Of a stretch of DNA of 64,000 nt, positions 32,747 to 45,092 are shown piece by piece. The first letter of the stretch is position 1; each line of letters starts with the position of its first letter. Both the position numbers and the translations under genes were made by a program. The notes below the pieces were generated by a model, which was not told the DNA's origin, searched no databases, and saw only the letters and a program-made list of their open reading frames with translations. Origin of the DNA: Bromus sterilis. Lineage: Eukaryota; Streptophyta; Magnoliopsida; Poales; Poaceae. The stretch is from NCBI GenBank assembly GCA_950022295.1, contig OX465596.1, positions 217,031,501 to 217,095,500 on the forward strand. Reading direction: 5' to 3'.

Positions 32747-35700
32747 TGTAACATCCCAAAATTCTCCGAATTTTGGAATGTTAATAATATTAAATAATAA
32801 TGATTGCCCTTGCTTGATATGTTTGACTTTCACTGGGATTTGAAAAAAAAATTGAAGCTTATTTTAATATTCAAATGAGAGGGAATAAATTGACTTTCCC
32901 AAGTATTCATTGTTATCCTATTGAATATTATTACTTAAAACAAAATCCAACTTAAAAAAAATGAGAAGAGTAGGTAATATGACTCCTCCAATTGTTAATA
33001 CTTTTGTAAAATGTTTTAAATATTATTTGGATTTTACTTGGAGTTTAAAATATGTTGGGAATTATTTATAATCCTAAATTAATTTTAGGAAATGTTTCTA
33101 AGGCCCAAAATAATAATATATAAATATTGTTTGATTTTATTTTATTTAGGGGTGATCATAATTTTTATGTGATATAAGTTATCATTAATAATCTTATGTA
33201 TGCTTTGGTAGTTTTATAAACTAATTTATATTTATTTTGACAGAATTAGTTTCATGTGGAAATAGAAAAACAAAAGTCTATAGCACAGACCAGCGCCCAG
33301 CCCACTCTCTTATTTCCTCGCTCGTGCGCGAACTAGGAGCAAGCAGGCCGGCCCATTCACAACCAAGTTACCCTCCTAGCGTTGTTTTCCTTTTTCTTTC
33401 TTTCTGTACGTGAGATTTTCTCTGTGTACGCGTTCGTTATGAACACGGAACGAATCCAAACTGATTATACATTGATCGGTTTGATCGAGCCTGGACTCCC
33501 CTTATTGTCCTGTACCCCCTATACCCTTATCCCGCACCGTCCCAAGCTTTTTCCTTCTTTTTCCTCAAGCCGAGACGCCGCCGCCGAGTTTTAGATCTCG
33601 CCGGATTCCTCGTCGGCCGCCGCCTTTGCTCGTCGTTTGCGTCACTATGGATTAATCCCAGTCAATCCCGTTACGTCCTCTTGAACCTCAGCTCATTACC
33701 TCACTCGATTGACAAGGTTTCATGACGTAGGTCGCAAGTTTCCGCGCTCCACGGAAGGAACCGGTGTCATCGGAGAGCGCCCAGAGTTCACCGGGAGCAC
33801 CGGGTTCACGCCACTACCGCGGTCGATAAAAAAACACGGCCATCGATTTCGGTTGTACCACCGCGTTCGAGTCCGTAAGCTTCACGCGCTAGACATATTT
33901 TCTTCGCCAGATAGTCATCGGAGCCGCCACCATCTACATCGGAAGACACAGGTATCCTAGTTCTGTACTGGGCTTTATCCTGTACGAGGTGAGCTTCACG
34001 GTGTTTTTTCGGTTTTTTTTTTCTCTTGGCAGCATGGCCCAATCTAGCCATCCCTTGTCATTTAATCTGACAGCCATTGCTCTATTCCACGAAGGGCTTC
34101 CGGCCAAGTCAGATCATGGCATGGCAGGCGGCAGCGTCGCATTAGGTCAACTAGTTTAATACTGTTGTTTTGGCAGTTTTTTGCACAATTTTTGTTTAGC
34201 TATATCTTATAAATTGTAACTCGGAATTAGACAATTATTTTTCCTATGTGTTTATATTGATTTGTAGATTAATGAAAATATAATTTTTTACACTGTTGCA
34301 CATCTTGAATTTGAATATCTCAACCTTCCGAAGGCCAAATAGTTTGAAACGTTAACCCAATTCAATTGATTCCTTTTCCTTAGTAATACTCATATCATAT
34401 ACTTTTTATTTTGCATCATGTATACAAAACATTGAAATATTTTGATATGTTTGAAATTTAATTTAATTCAAACTTCAGCTTACTAGTATTGCCTTCTACG
34501 TGATTCTTTTTGCATATTGGATCATTTGAAATATTCTATGGGCTATATCCACACACCTTTCATATTATCATGATCCTTACCTTGAATTCATAATTTCTTT
34601 GGTCATAATCTTTTATATTGAGAATTCTCTATCCGTTGACTCACTTGAGTTTACCTTCCACCTATCTCCTTCGAGCACATCGACACTTGTACCATGTCAA
34701 GCCTAGTTGTTATTGTTACTAAACTTTGTTGTGTTTTGATTGTTGATCCTTTGAATCCTTCTTTTGGGCATGATTGCTTATTTGAGTTCTTTCTTTTACG
34801 ATAGATTGTTCGGAGTGTGACGAGTAGAGTTTTCTGGACCGTGAGAGCGAAGAACCTTATCGAATGTATAAGGCAAGTTACACTTTGACCATACCTCAAC
34901 CTATATTTTCTATTATGCATGTAGCAAATTATCACTCTATGCATGTGTAGGATTATATATTAGTTATGATTTAAACCTAGTAGGATAGCCATATGTTTTG
35001 ACCTTGTATTTCATTGTCGCCCTAGGATCGTGGATGTTATATATTGCTATTGCTTTGTAGACGGGGATTGGTTGAGTTGTCATTGAGCTATGTGAGGATT
35101 AATAATTTGACTAGAAAACTTAAATAGAAATCACCTCTGGGCGGGCAGGGAATGCATCCTGGGGCTCGTGCCTTGCCTAAGGAGGGACCAGGGCTAAATG
35201 CTTCCCGAATGGTTGTTTTGGTGGTGAACCGGGTGCATCATGGTGACTACCCTCTGAACGCAGTGGGCGTCGTCCAGGCTCAAAAAGATTGGACAAACAG
35301 TGTGACTAGTAGCTTCCATGTACAACCACTGGCTATATGGGCTCTGGCTTAGATGAGTAAGTTGTGGGGAACCTGGCCCTGGTAGCTAGCTGATGTAGAT
35401 ATGATAGGTGTACCGGCTACCAAAGGGTGGAGGCAACCTCTTCTGAAAGACTATGTCTCAATCTTCGGGTTGAGTCCAGTGGGGAAAGTGTACAAACCTC
35501 TGCAGAGTGTAAAAACTGATCATGATTAGCCGTGTCCACGGTTACAGACAACTTTGAGCAACTGGGCATTATTGTTGTTGGACGATCTTGACAGATAATT
35601 CACTTTAATAAGAATTTGAGTGGGAACTTTTAATAAAGGGATGGTTGGAATTGGTGTAGCCCGATTCACCCATACTTAGGACTAGCAAGATAAATAAAAA

Positions 35701-36170
35701 ATTGATTAGTTGTAGAATGTGAGGGGAAAACTGGCTTTCTGCAAAACTAAACCATGAGCCTTTCCTTTGACTTACCTTGCATGTAGATGTAGGTATGCTA
35801 TATACTTTTTTCGTGTGACTTGCCATACATTCAAATGTACTGACCCGTTGTCGGGCTGTAACCTTCGGTGTTGCAGGATTGTATACGACGAGTAAGTGAT
35901 GCGTTGTAGGGTTACGATGTCTATACTCAACTTGCCGGTGGAGTTGATGGACGCCACGAAGCTTTTATTGTTTTTCCGCTGTATTTTATTTGTAAGCTAG
36001 CCTTGAGCTATGCAGGTATGCTATTTTGTAATACTGGATCTTCGATGTAATATTTATGACATGTGGTTTATTCTTGATATTACATCATGTACTGTGTGTG
36101 CTAGTTATTGATCCAGGGACTACCACAGAATGCACAGAGACTTGGATTCTTAGTGAATTGGGTCGTTACA
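32747..36170 (+). mobile_element. 3' LTR of a second Tekay element (3424 bp)
   Basis: Begins TGTAACATCCCAAAATT and ends GAATTGGGTCGTTACA, the same ends as the LTR at 1252-3746. The block 35130-35540 is closely similar to 2735-3160. Its right neighbour is a family C LTR fragment. The 5' LTR and any duplication partner for ATCAG are missing. Confidence 0.87.
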
Positions 36171-36491
36171 ATCAGCCTCCAGATTAGCCCTCCCGAGGAA
36201 AAACAGAGGTTGGCGGCGGCTCCGCGACAAGTTTTGGAAAAGCGACTTCAGTTTCGGAGTTTGCCCGCCACGGGAATAAATAGGAGTCAAAGTTGGGCAC
36301 CAGGGGAGGGGGGAGTCGCCCAGGCGGCCTATGGGCGCGACCCCACCCCTGGCCGCGCCAGCAGGGCGCCTAGGGCCCCCCTGGTTGCCCTTTGGCCCCC
36401 CTTCTGGCTCTGGGCTCCTTCGGGTGCGTGGATTTTTTGGTATTTTTCTGGGAATTTTCTGAGATATTCAAAAATCCATTTTCCTACGCAC
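36171..36491 (-). mobile_element. Family C LTR fragment
   Basis: Aligns with 11993-12305 in the same orientation, including the GC module (36300-36415) and GGGAATAAATAGG (minus TATA). It is cut on the left by the Tekay LTR and on the right by a family B LTR. It may be the remains of the 5' LTR of the family C element that starts at 12440. Confidence 0.75.
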
Positions 36492-36492
36492 A

Positions 36493-37614
36493 AGTTGCGA
36501 GCTGCTACTAATCATCCACCTTGAGATATCTATCCAGAACATCTCGCTGCTATTAAGTTGCGAGCTCCACCCAAAGTGTAAACCCAAAGCAACAGACAAC
36601 AGCATTAAGAGAACTTTGCGTAAAGTAAACAATCCTTGCAACCGCAGTTACAAGCACCGTTGTTTTCCCCCTTGTGGCAACAACACATCCCCTAGGCTCA
36701 TGTTTCTGTCACTCAAGCTAGTCATCAGGGGGCATGAACTCACAATCGAGCATAACGTTCCCTCTTGGAGTCACTACATACTACTTGGCCAAAGCAATAA
36801 ACATCAATGGATAACATGCAAGAATTACTCAAGAACATAAATATAAAAGATAAGAACCAAATATATTACTCAATCACAAACTGAACATAGTCTCATAATC
36901 CATCAGATCCCAGCAAACTCAGCATAGCAACAACAGAAAATTACATATGTGCCTTGATCATGTAGGGCAGCTCACGAGGTCTAATCCATGAAGAACAAAG
37001 AGGGGAGGAGAACATCACATAGATACTGATCACAGACCCATGGTCCAAGGTAGACTACTCACGGATCATCCGGGAAGCGTCCATGGTGGAGGAGAGGCTC
37101 CCGGAGGTCAATCCTCTCTCCAGCAGGGTGCCGGGAAGAGGTCTGCTGGCGCTCCCGATCTTGGAAGCGCGGCGGCGGCGGAACAGAGGCGAGATCGCGA
37201 AAAAGGGTTCTTTCTTCGAAAGAATCCCGCCACGGAGAATAAATAGGCAAAGTGGGGCAGCCAAGGGGTCCACCAGGTGTCCAGGCGCCCCACTGGCGCG
37301 ACCAATCCCTAGGGCGCGCCACCAGGGCGCTTGGACCCCTGGTGGTGGCCCTATGGCCCCACCCAGGTGATTTCGGAAGGTTCTTCTGAGCTGATTTTTT
37401 ATCCGATTTTCCCGAATTTTTGGAGCACTTTTAATATGGGGGAAACCTGAAATAGAAAAACAGCAGAAAACAGGAACTGGCATTGTGGTGCACTGAGTTA
37501 ATAAGTTAGTACAAATATGATCAAAATTGTATGAAAGTGTATCTAGATCATAGCAATATCACACAAAACATGCATGGATCAAGCAGAAATTATAGATACG
37601 TTTGGGACGTATCA
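36493..37614 (-). repeat. Truncated 3' LTR of the minus-strand family B element
   Basis: The minus-strand start TGATACGTCCCAAACG at 37614 is intact; the far end is lost at about 36493, near a short TTGCGAGCT repeat. Matches 43100-44223. GC module at 37255-37370; TATA-like CCTATTTATT (minus) near 37240. Confidence 0.88.
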
Positions 37615-40346
37615 ACATCCCCAAGCTTAATTACTGCTCGTCCTTGAGTAGGTAAATGATAACAAGCATAATTTCTGTGGTGACATGCTAACAACCATAT
37701 AAGAACTTTGAAAGTAAAGAAATCAAGGTATGTAATTCAATTCAAGTCATAACAAACAAGAGTCTATATTAGCATTGAAACAAGCAACATAAGAACATAA
37801 AGGTGCAAGAGCTCTTGCTATCCGTGACTCGAATGTCTCTAGATGCTATTTGCGTGCAAGAAGGGGGAGATGGGAATACGAGAGAAAAAATATTTTTGTT
37901 GAGAACTCAATCTACTAAAGTTTCACACTTAGTCTTCTTTGGTATCTTATCTTGACTCGTCCCCAGAGAACTAGCCAGGTACAAGTCAATTTGATCCACT
38001 CCTTTTCGATATTTTGAGCACTCATGCAATGGATGAGCATAAGCACGAGAGTTGACACTTGGGATGGCAAAGAGAGAAATAAGGTGGAGGAGGAAGACAA
38101 AAAGGGTGAGAAAGGCTCACATCAATGAGGACAATCATAGGCGAGAAGGCCAAATGATAGATATGATGTGAGGAGTAGGGATTACCATGCAACGGATGCA
38201 CATATGAGCTAAGAAAAGCTCTCCAATGGAACTAGTGGGGGTGCATCCAATTTTCTCGCTCATGAAGACCTAGAGCTCATTTGGGGAGGCTCATCCTTGG
38301 AATATGCAAGCCAAGTTCTATAGTGTGAAGGTCCCCACATAACTATATGCATAAATGATCATCTCTATGGAGTACAAGACATAGATGGAGTACGAGTGTG
38401 GATCTTTCAAAAGGAATAGTAGTGTTCCCCTTTCTCTCTTTTTATTTCTTTTTATATTTTTTCTATTTTTTTATTTTTTGGTGGCCTCAATGTCTCTTTC
38501 TATTTAACTCTCATTTGTCCTCTTTGGGATCTTTTAAATTTTCCCTCTTTGGGATCTTTTCCTCACTTAAGGGCAACACTCTATTTTACAAGAAGTATAG
38601 AAGATCTTCACGCTTTACAAGGTACTCAACATAAAGAAGATGTAGCTATCATGATGTATGCAGATGTATGCCTCTGCCAGTGTAGCAGGAACATGTATGA
38701 CATGAAGATCAAGTCATGAAGAGGTGGATGTTGCATGGAAATATATCTCGGAAAGGCTATGGAAATGCCTTGATAGGTAGGTATGGTGGCTGTTTTGAGG
38801 AAAAATATAAGGAGGTTTATGTTGACAGAGCGTATCATGCCAAGGGTTTGGATGCACCGGCGAGGTGGACGCCAACTCTCGGAGTGAGAAGAGGGCAATG
38901 CACGCTACCGAAGATGCTAGCAAATATGAGGAGGTGGAAGTGTCAACTTTCAATACTTACATTAGTCCGAAGAACTCATGCACTTATTATCGGTAACTCT
39001 CAATCTAATGAGGAGGTTCACAAAGAGACAAGTACCCCGAGGAGGAGTGTATGGGGGTTTGGTTATCCTTGCGCATCCTCGAATCATGGTACATGAGTGT
39101 ACTCTAATATCCGATCCCTCAAAATATTAGTGATCCATCTAGTAGCTAGAGTTCTCAAGTAGTTTTGTAGGTTTTTAAAATAAACACGGATTGCCAAAAA
39201 TACGACAGCTATCACTAATAGGCTAGAGTTCTTGAAACCAAAAGTTCAAACATAACTCACAACAATACCTCAAAACTATTGCAAGTTAATACTACAATTG
39301 AATAACTCAGTGCAACAACCAACTCTCTTAACAAGATAAACATGAAAACTAAAGAGAGTTCCAGCAAAAAACTAAACTAAACTAAAGCTAAATCTATTTA
39401 AAAGCTAAACATGGCAGAAGCTACGAAAAGATAAAGAACACACAATAGAAGAAAGATAAGCATGAAAAATCCTATGATGTGTTCTAGTTTGAAGTGGAGC
39501 GTGTTTCTCTCCCACAAAAAGTAAGCTGGGTTATAACTTGTAAGGAACAACAAACAAAACTAAAGAAAACTAAAAAGGAAACCTATGAGCGAGACGCTCC
39601 AAGCATAGCACATAATGCATGAAGTGATAAAAATATAGTGAGACGAAGGACAAACTATTGATTGTTGATGGAGAAGGGGATGCACAGGAGCATCCCCAAG
39701 CTTAGACGCTTGAGTCTCCTTGAGTATTTATTGGGGATGCATGGGGGCATCCCCAAGCTTGAGCGTTTGACACTCCCGGATCTTCTTTCATCATCTTCCC
39801 TCGCACACTTGAAAACTTCCTTCATACATAACTCATCATAGGCTGATTAGAGAGGTTAGTACCCTTAATAAAATAATTCTCTACTGGAAATAAAGATATT
39901 CTTGAAGAGCTACTATTTATCAAGATTGCCAAAAAGTTTTTGCAAAGAAAAAGCAAGCTTAAAGTTTGCAAAAGTAAGGAAAGGCAAAACGTGGCAGAAT
40001 GTGTGAAAAACAGAACATCAGGTACTAAATAATTTTTTCGGGGTACTTCTGCAACTCAAATAAAAAAACTCAGAACATATGAACGTTTCAAAATTGTATA
40101 GAGCATGCTGTGTAAAAAATCAGCTCAAAAAGATCAACTGGTGATTTTTTTTCTGTCAAGCAGACATAATCTGTTTTCTGGGCAGCATGTCACAACTTTT
40201 GCTTCCCTTATCATAAGAGGCTAGAACTTGGCACAAAGCTTGAAAATAAAGATACAATGATGTTTCTACAGTAGTAACAATCATCAATACCACTAAAAAC
40301 AGAAGTAAAAACATCCTGGGTTGGCTCCCAACAAGCAAAAGAAGAA
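37615..40346 (-). other. Non-coding 3' internal region of the family B element
   Basis: It begins with the polypurine-type motif TTAAGCTTGGGGATG (minus). No ORF with domains. A T-rich low-complexity tract (38430-38480) and two hairpins (listed) lie inside. It is colinear with 60762-63320 of the plus-strand copy. Confidence 0.7.
39676..39754 (-). repeat. Paired GGGGATGC...GCATCCCC hairpins
   Basis: Two 22-nt perfect dyads (39676-39697 and 39733-39754) have 8-bp stems and 6-nt loops. Each is joined to an AAGCTTG motif. The same pair is at 61360-61438. Confidence 0.8.
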
Positions 40347-41233
40347 TCAAGTTTTATCAAGAGAGAGAGAGAGAGAGAGAGTAGCTAGCCTGCGTAACGG
40401 ACTCAAAAGGTAACTTAATCTTCTTTCTAGGGAAGTGTTCCATCCCCTTTTTGAGAGGGAATTGAAATTTTATATTCCCCTCTTTCATGTCAATAACAAC
40501 ACCAACGGGGCAAAGAAAAGGACGTCCCAAAATAATTGGACATAAAGGCTCACACTATGTCCATAATAGTAAAATCAACGGGAACATAATTGTCATTGAC
40601 AATGATAAGAACATCGTCGATATTCCCCAAAGGTTTCTTTACGGAAGAATCAACGAGACGAACACCAAAAGAACAAGGCTCAAAGGGCTTTAATTCAAAC
40701 ATATCATACATTCTTTTGGGCATAACGGAAGTACTAGGTCCAACATCACATAAAGCATAGCAAGAGAAGTTATTCAATTTAATTTTTATCATAGGATCCC
40801 AACCATCATCTAGCTTCCTAGGTATGGAGGCTTCTATTCTAAGCTTCTCCTCCCTAGCTTTGATGACAGCATTAGTGATATGCTCCGTGAGGGCAAGATT
40901 TAGTGTGCAAGTGTGGGGGTCTCTAGACATTTTGTGTAGCAAGCTAATAACTTCTGAGAGGGTGCAACTATCAAAATCAATGTCACTACTATCAAAGGTG
41001 GTAGTGGTGTCATCTAGGCTCACTTGTTTGAAACCCTCTATGTTCATAGGAGTTTCTTCTTCTATGGTTGAGGTATTAGCATCACCATTAATAGGTCCAA
41101 TGGGACTAGGAGTGTGTTGGGTGCTAATAGTTTGGGTGTCCTCAACAATTTGGATAGTAGCAACAGTGTGGTGTGTAGGAAGGCTCTTAATTCTATCCTC
41201 TTCCTCTTTTTCACTATCCCATATTTCTTTAAG
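40347..41233 (-). pseudogene. Gag C-terminal linker and aspartic protease, family B
   Basis: The minus-strand frame carries TPMNIEGFKQVSLDDTTTT then the protease region with YALCDVGPSTSVMPKRMYDM, the changed DVGPS where the plus copy has DVGAS. A frameshift near 40550 separates this from GAVIDMKEGNIKFQFPLK further on. The end, Ser-Leu repeats before DK, has been expanded by a (GA)10 microsatellite. The protease would mature Gag. Here it is broken. Confidence 0.8.
40361..40380. repeat. (GA)10 microsatellite
   Basis: It lies in the protease 3' end, where it lengthens a Ser-Leu dipeptide run compared with the plus-strand copy. Confidence 0.95.
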
Positions 41234-41941
41234 TTAAGCCATCATCCTAATGTTTTTATTAGTTTGCAATTGTATAGCATTAATAGGAGTGGCCTTCCTC
41301 TCCTCAAGGGGAGAGGTTCTAATTTTAAGCATCTCTACATCAAGGGCTAAGCTATCTACCTTCAAAGAGAGTTTATCTAATTTGTCTAATTTCTCTTCTG
41401 CACTCTTGTTGAAGGATTTTTGGGTAGTGATAAAGTCTCTAAACATGCTTTCTAATTCAGAAGTGGGGTTCTGTTTGCTAGGATAAGTGTTGTTGTTCCC
41501 ATAGTTGGATGGAAATGGTCTAGGATTGCTAGCAAAATGACCACCATAAGCATTATTGTTGAAGTTGTTTCTAGCAATAAAGTTCACATCTACTTGTTCC
41601 TGAGCAACCAAAGAATTTAAGGGAACATCATGAGGATCAATAGGAGGTTGCTTGGTAAGTAGAGACATAATCAAGTAAACTTTTTCATTTAGGGAGGTAA
41701 TTTCCTCGACAGAGTTTACCTTCCTACCTGTTGGAGCGCGTTCGGTGTGCAATTGGGAATAGTTGGTCATCATCTCATCTAAAAGTTTTGTGGAAGCACC
41801 AAGTGTTGTTGACATAAAGGTTCCTCCCACGGCCGAATCTAACAGGTTTCCCGAGGTAAAGTTCAAGCCTGCATAAAAAGTCTGGATAACCATCCAGGTA
41901 GTCAAACCATGTGTAGGGCATTTCTTAGCAAGAGATTTCAT
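41234..41941 (-). pseudogene. Gag, middle part, family B minus copy
   Basis: 235 open codons including CPTHGLTTWMVIQTFYAGLN and DEMMTNYSQLHTERAPTGRK, as in Athila Gag, then VNFIARNNFNNNAYGG. The last ~75 residues (SELESMFRDFITTQKSF, coiled-coil-like, ending RMMA then stop) differ entirely from the corresponding part of the plus copy (59600-59900), while flanking parts agree. This segment is out of frame with the N-terminal piece. Confidence 0.85.
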
Positions 41942-42003
41942 TCGTTCTCAAGCTTGGGCAACGTGTTCATTATCCAATTGCTTAAAATTCATAATGTTAC
42001 TCC

Positions 42004-42390
42004 TCAATTGGATAATTTTGGCAGGTGGGTAGTCTTTCCAATAAAAGCAAATTTGCACTTATCCCAAGAATCTATGCTATTCCTAGGAAAAGATTGAAAC
42101 CAGATTTTAGCTCCTTCCCTCAAAGAGAAAGGAAAAAGCTTAAGCTTAACAACATCACCTTCTACTTCTTTATACTTTTGCATATCACATAGCTCACCAA
42201 AATTATTTAAGTGTAAAGCAACATAATCTCCAACACCAGGGAATTGATCTCTCATAACAAGGTTTAGCAAAGAAGGTTTAATTTCATAAGAGGTAGATGA
42301 AGTGGCAGGTGTGGCAATAGGAGTGCAGATAAAATCATTGTTGTTGTGACTAGTGAAGTCACACAACTTGGTGTTTTCAGTGGAACCCAT
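42004..42390 (-). pseudogene. Gag, N-terminal part, family B minus copy
   Basis: ATG at 42390 (MGSTENTKLCDFTSHNNND) was chosen because the plus copy starts at the equivalent ATG. The open frame upstream to 42645 runs through the primer site and LTR and is accidental. The Gag core shows LNLVMRDQFPGVGDYVALHL, YKEVEGDVVKLKLFPFSL and AKIWFQSFPRNSIDSWDKCK. A one-base loss near 42030 ends the frame early at LPKLSN. Confidence 0.85.
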
Positions 42391-42515
42391 AGTAGCAGCA
42401 AGTGCAAGCAATTTTTTTTGTGATTTTCGATAAAGGACACTAAGATAAAAAATGAACAAGACTAAAAAGCAAAGGTAAAAGATAGTGTGCAACTCCCCTA
42501 TCTTTGCACTCGGAA

Positions 42516-42533
42516 TCCCCGGCAACGGCGCCA
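42516..42533 (-). promoter_or_regulatory. Primer-binding site, tRNA-Asp type
   Basis: The reverse complement is TGGCGCCGTTGCCGGGGA, 10 bp inside the 5' LTR end at 42544. Confidence 0.95.
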
Positions 42534-42543
42534 GAAATTTGCT

Positions 42544-44223
42544 TGATGGCGTGGAAGTGATAAGTGCTTCCTGCCCTTCGTTGGTTACCCCAAGTGGAAT
42601 GTAAGATTTAGGATAGCAGAAAATTTCCCTTGGAAAAGATGCCAAGGTTTAGAGTGTCTTCCCGTAGGTTTACGGAAGTGATAAGTAGGTGGCAAGGAAA
42701 AAATGGCACCATTTTAGAAAAAAGTTGCTTCCTTGACCTGGACCTGCACACGACACAAATAACTTTTCTCCCAACGAAGTTTAGAGAGGTTGCCAATCTC
42801 TCCAGCCTTGTTGTTTACAAAGGATCAAACACAAGGGATAATCGATACTAATGATAGCAACTAGAAAGTAAAAGCAGGAAATAAATTGAGCGTGTAATCA
42901 GTGATGAGAATATGGACCGGGGTCCCGTGATGTTCACTTGTGATGTCTCTCTCCCAAAAGATGATAAAACTGCTATGCGAGGTAAACAAATCACAACTGG
43001 GCAATTGACAGGATTAAAAACGCACCACAATGCTAACTATGCTACAAAGAAAGGAAGAGGCTCAAAAGCATGGGCGGTACGCCAAAATAAGTAGACCGAA
43101 ATCCAACTGCATCTACTACTAATCATCCACCTTGAGATATCTATCCAGAACATCTCGCTGCTATTAAGTTGCGAGCTCCACCCAAAGTGTAAACCCAAAG
43201 CAACAGACAACAGCATTAAGAGAACTTTGCGTAAAGTAAACAATCCTTGCAACCGCAGTTACAAGCACCGTTGTTTTCCCCCTTGTGGCAACAACACATC
43301 CCCTAGGCTCATGTTTCTGTCACTCAAGCTAGTCATCAGGGGGCATGAACCCACAATCGAGCATAACGTTCCCTCTTGGAGTCACTACCTACTACTTGGC
43401 TAAAGCAATAAACAGCAACGGAGAACATGCAAGAATTACTCAGGAACATAAATATAAAAGGTAAGAACCAAATATATTACTCAATCACAAACTGAACATA
43501 GTCTCATAATCCATCAGATCCCAGCAAACTCAGCATAGCAACAACAGAAAATTACATATGTGCCTCGATCATGTAGGGAAGCTCACGAGGTCTAATCCAT
43601 GAAGAACAAAGAGGGGAGGAGAACATCACATAGCTACTAATCACGGACCCATGGTCCAAGGTAGACTACTAACGGATCATCCGGGAAGCGTCCATGGTGG
43701 AGGAGAGGCTCCCGGAGCTCAATCCTCCCTCCAACAAGGTGCCAGGAAGAGGTCTGCTGGTGCTCCCGATCTTGGAAGCACGGCGACGGCGGAACAGAGA
43801 CGAGATCGCGAAAAAAGGTTCTGTCTTAAGAAGAATCCTGTCACGGGGAATAAATAGGCGAAGGGGGCAGCCAGGGGGGCCACTAGGTGTCCAGGCGCCC
43901 CCTGGCGCGGCCAAGCCGTAGGGCGCGCCATCAGGGCGCCTAGACCCCTGGTGGTGGCCCTCTGGCCCCACCCAGGTGATTCTGGAAGGTTCTTCTGCGC
44001 TGAATTTTTATCTGATTTTCCCGAATTTTAGGAGCACTTTTAATATGGGGGAAACCTGAAATAGAAAAACAACAGAAAACAGGAACTGGCACTGTGGTGC
44101 ACCGAGTTAATAAGTTAGTCCATATATGATCAAAATTGTATTAAAGTGTATCTAGGTCATAACAATATCACAAAAAACATGCATGGAGCAAGCAGAAATT
44201 ATAGATACGTTTGGGACGTATCA
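42544..44223 (-). repeat. 5' LTR of the minus-strand family B element (1680 bp)
   Basis: Minus-strand start TGATACGTCCCAAACG, end at 42544 (plus strand TGATGGCG). Exactly the same length as the family B LTR at 56855-58534. GC module 43860-43975, minus TATA-like CCTATTTATT near 43850. Confidence 0.93.
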
Positions 44224-44510
44224 ATATCTCAAGGTGGATGATTAGTAGTAGATGAAGATGGATTTCGGCCTACTTATCTTGGCGTACCGCCCATGCTTTT
44301 GAGCCTCTTCCTTTCTTTTGTAGCATAGTTCACATTGGTTTGCGCCCGTAATCCTGTCAATTGCCCAGCTGTAATTTGTTCACCTTGCATAGATTTTTAT
44401 CGTCTTTTGGGAGAGACACATAACTAGTGAACTTCATGGGACCCCGGTCCATATTTCCACCATTGTTTACACCCTCAATTTACTTCTTGTTTTACTTTCT
44501 AGTTGCAGTT
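44224..44510 (+). mobile_element. Family B LTR fragment (plus), left part
   Basis: Matches 57937-58220. It continues at 50637 after the copia solo LTR. Its own 5' half was lost at the insertion of the minus-strand element. Confidence 0.82.
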
Positions 44511-45090
44511 TGTTGGGGTTAGTGGTAGAAAACACAAATTTTCCATAACCTACGATACCCAATCCCAAGATCTATGCTATTGTGAAGCAAGTAACGGATG
44601 TAAATAAATCAATACCAGTATGTAGTCCGTTAAGCGGGAAACGTTCCCGTGTGAACGTGGTTGGCGTAGTCGTACCGGCAATCCCCGATGCCGCGCAGCT
44701 CCACGATGACTCCAATATCCACCCGGTCCTTGAGACCGATGACGGGATTGCGTCCCCTTCGGAGTGTTGTCGGTGAAGACGCCGCGATACGGCCACGACG
44801 ATGAAGTAGCTCCACAAGTGTAGCGCCTCGCGGGATTACACACATACGGTGTACCCGACGTCCCTCCGGGATCTGAACCAGACGAGCAGCGGAAAGAAGA
44901 TGGATTCGGATCCTGATTCCAGCAGCACGATGACGTGCGTATGGTGGAGAAACCTCCAACCAACTGCAGACTGCAAACAAGGGGAGTCCACTCATAGGAG
45001 GGAGAAAGAGGGAGAGAGAGATGAGAACTTGTCTCAAAATTGGATGATGGAAAAAGGGCACCCTACCCTCCACAGCCCTCACGGCAGTAA
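44511..45090 (-). mobile_element. Copia LTR, 3' half (minus strand)
   Basis: The plus strand starts TGTTGGGGTT, so the minus-strand LTR ends AACCCCAACA as in BARE/Angela-type LTRs. It is closely similar to 56434-56854. The other half lies at 50048-50636; the two halves are separated by a Tat/Retand-like element. Right border approximate. The ORFs here are not genes. Confidence 0.7.
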
Positions 45091-45092
45091 GT

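Larger units (their letters stand above)
36493..44223 (-). mobile_element. Non-autonomous family B retrotransposon (gag-protease only)
   Basis: The minus-strand element has a complete 5' LTR (42544-44223), primer site (42516-42533), gag and protease remnants (42390-40347), a 2.7-kb non-coding region and a 3' LTR lacking its outer ~560 bp (36493-37614). There is no RT, RNase H or integrase. It would need enzymes from a related Athila element. The right flank is an oppositely oriented family B LTR, into which it inserted. Confidence 0.85.

Noticed and set aside
42391..42645. Upstream extension of the family B gag frame with an apparent membrane segment
   Set aside because: It reads through the primer-binding site and LTR end; the other copy starts at the equivalent of 42390.
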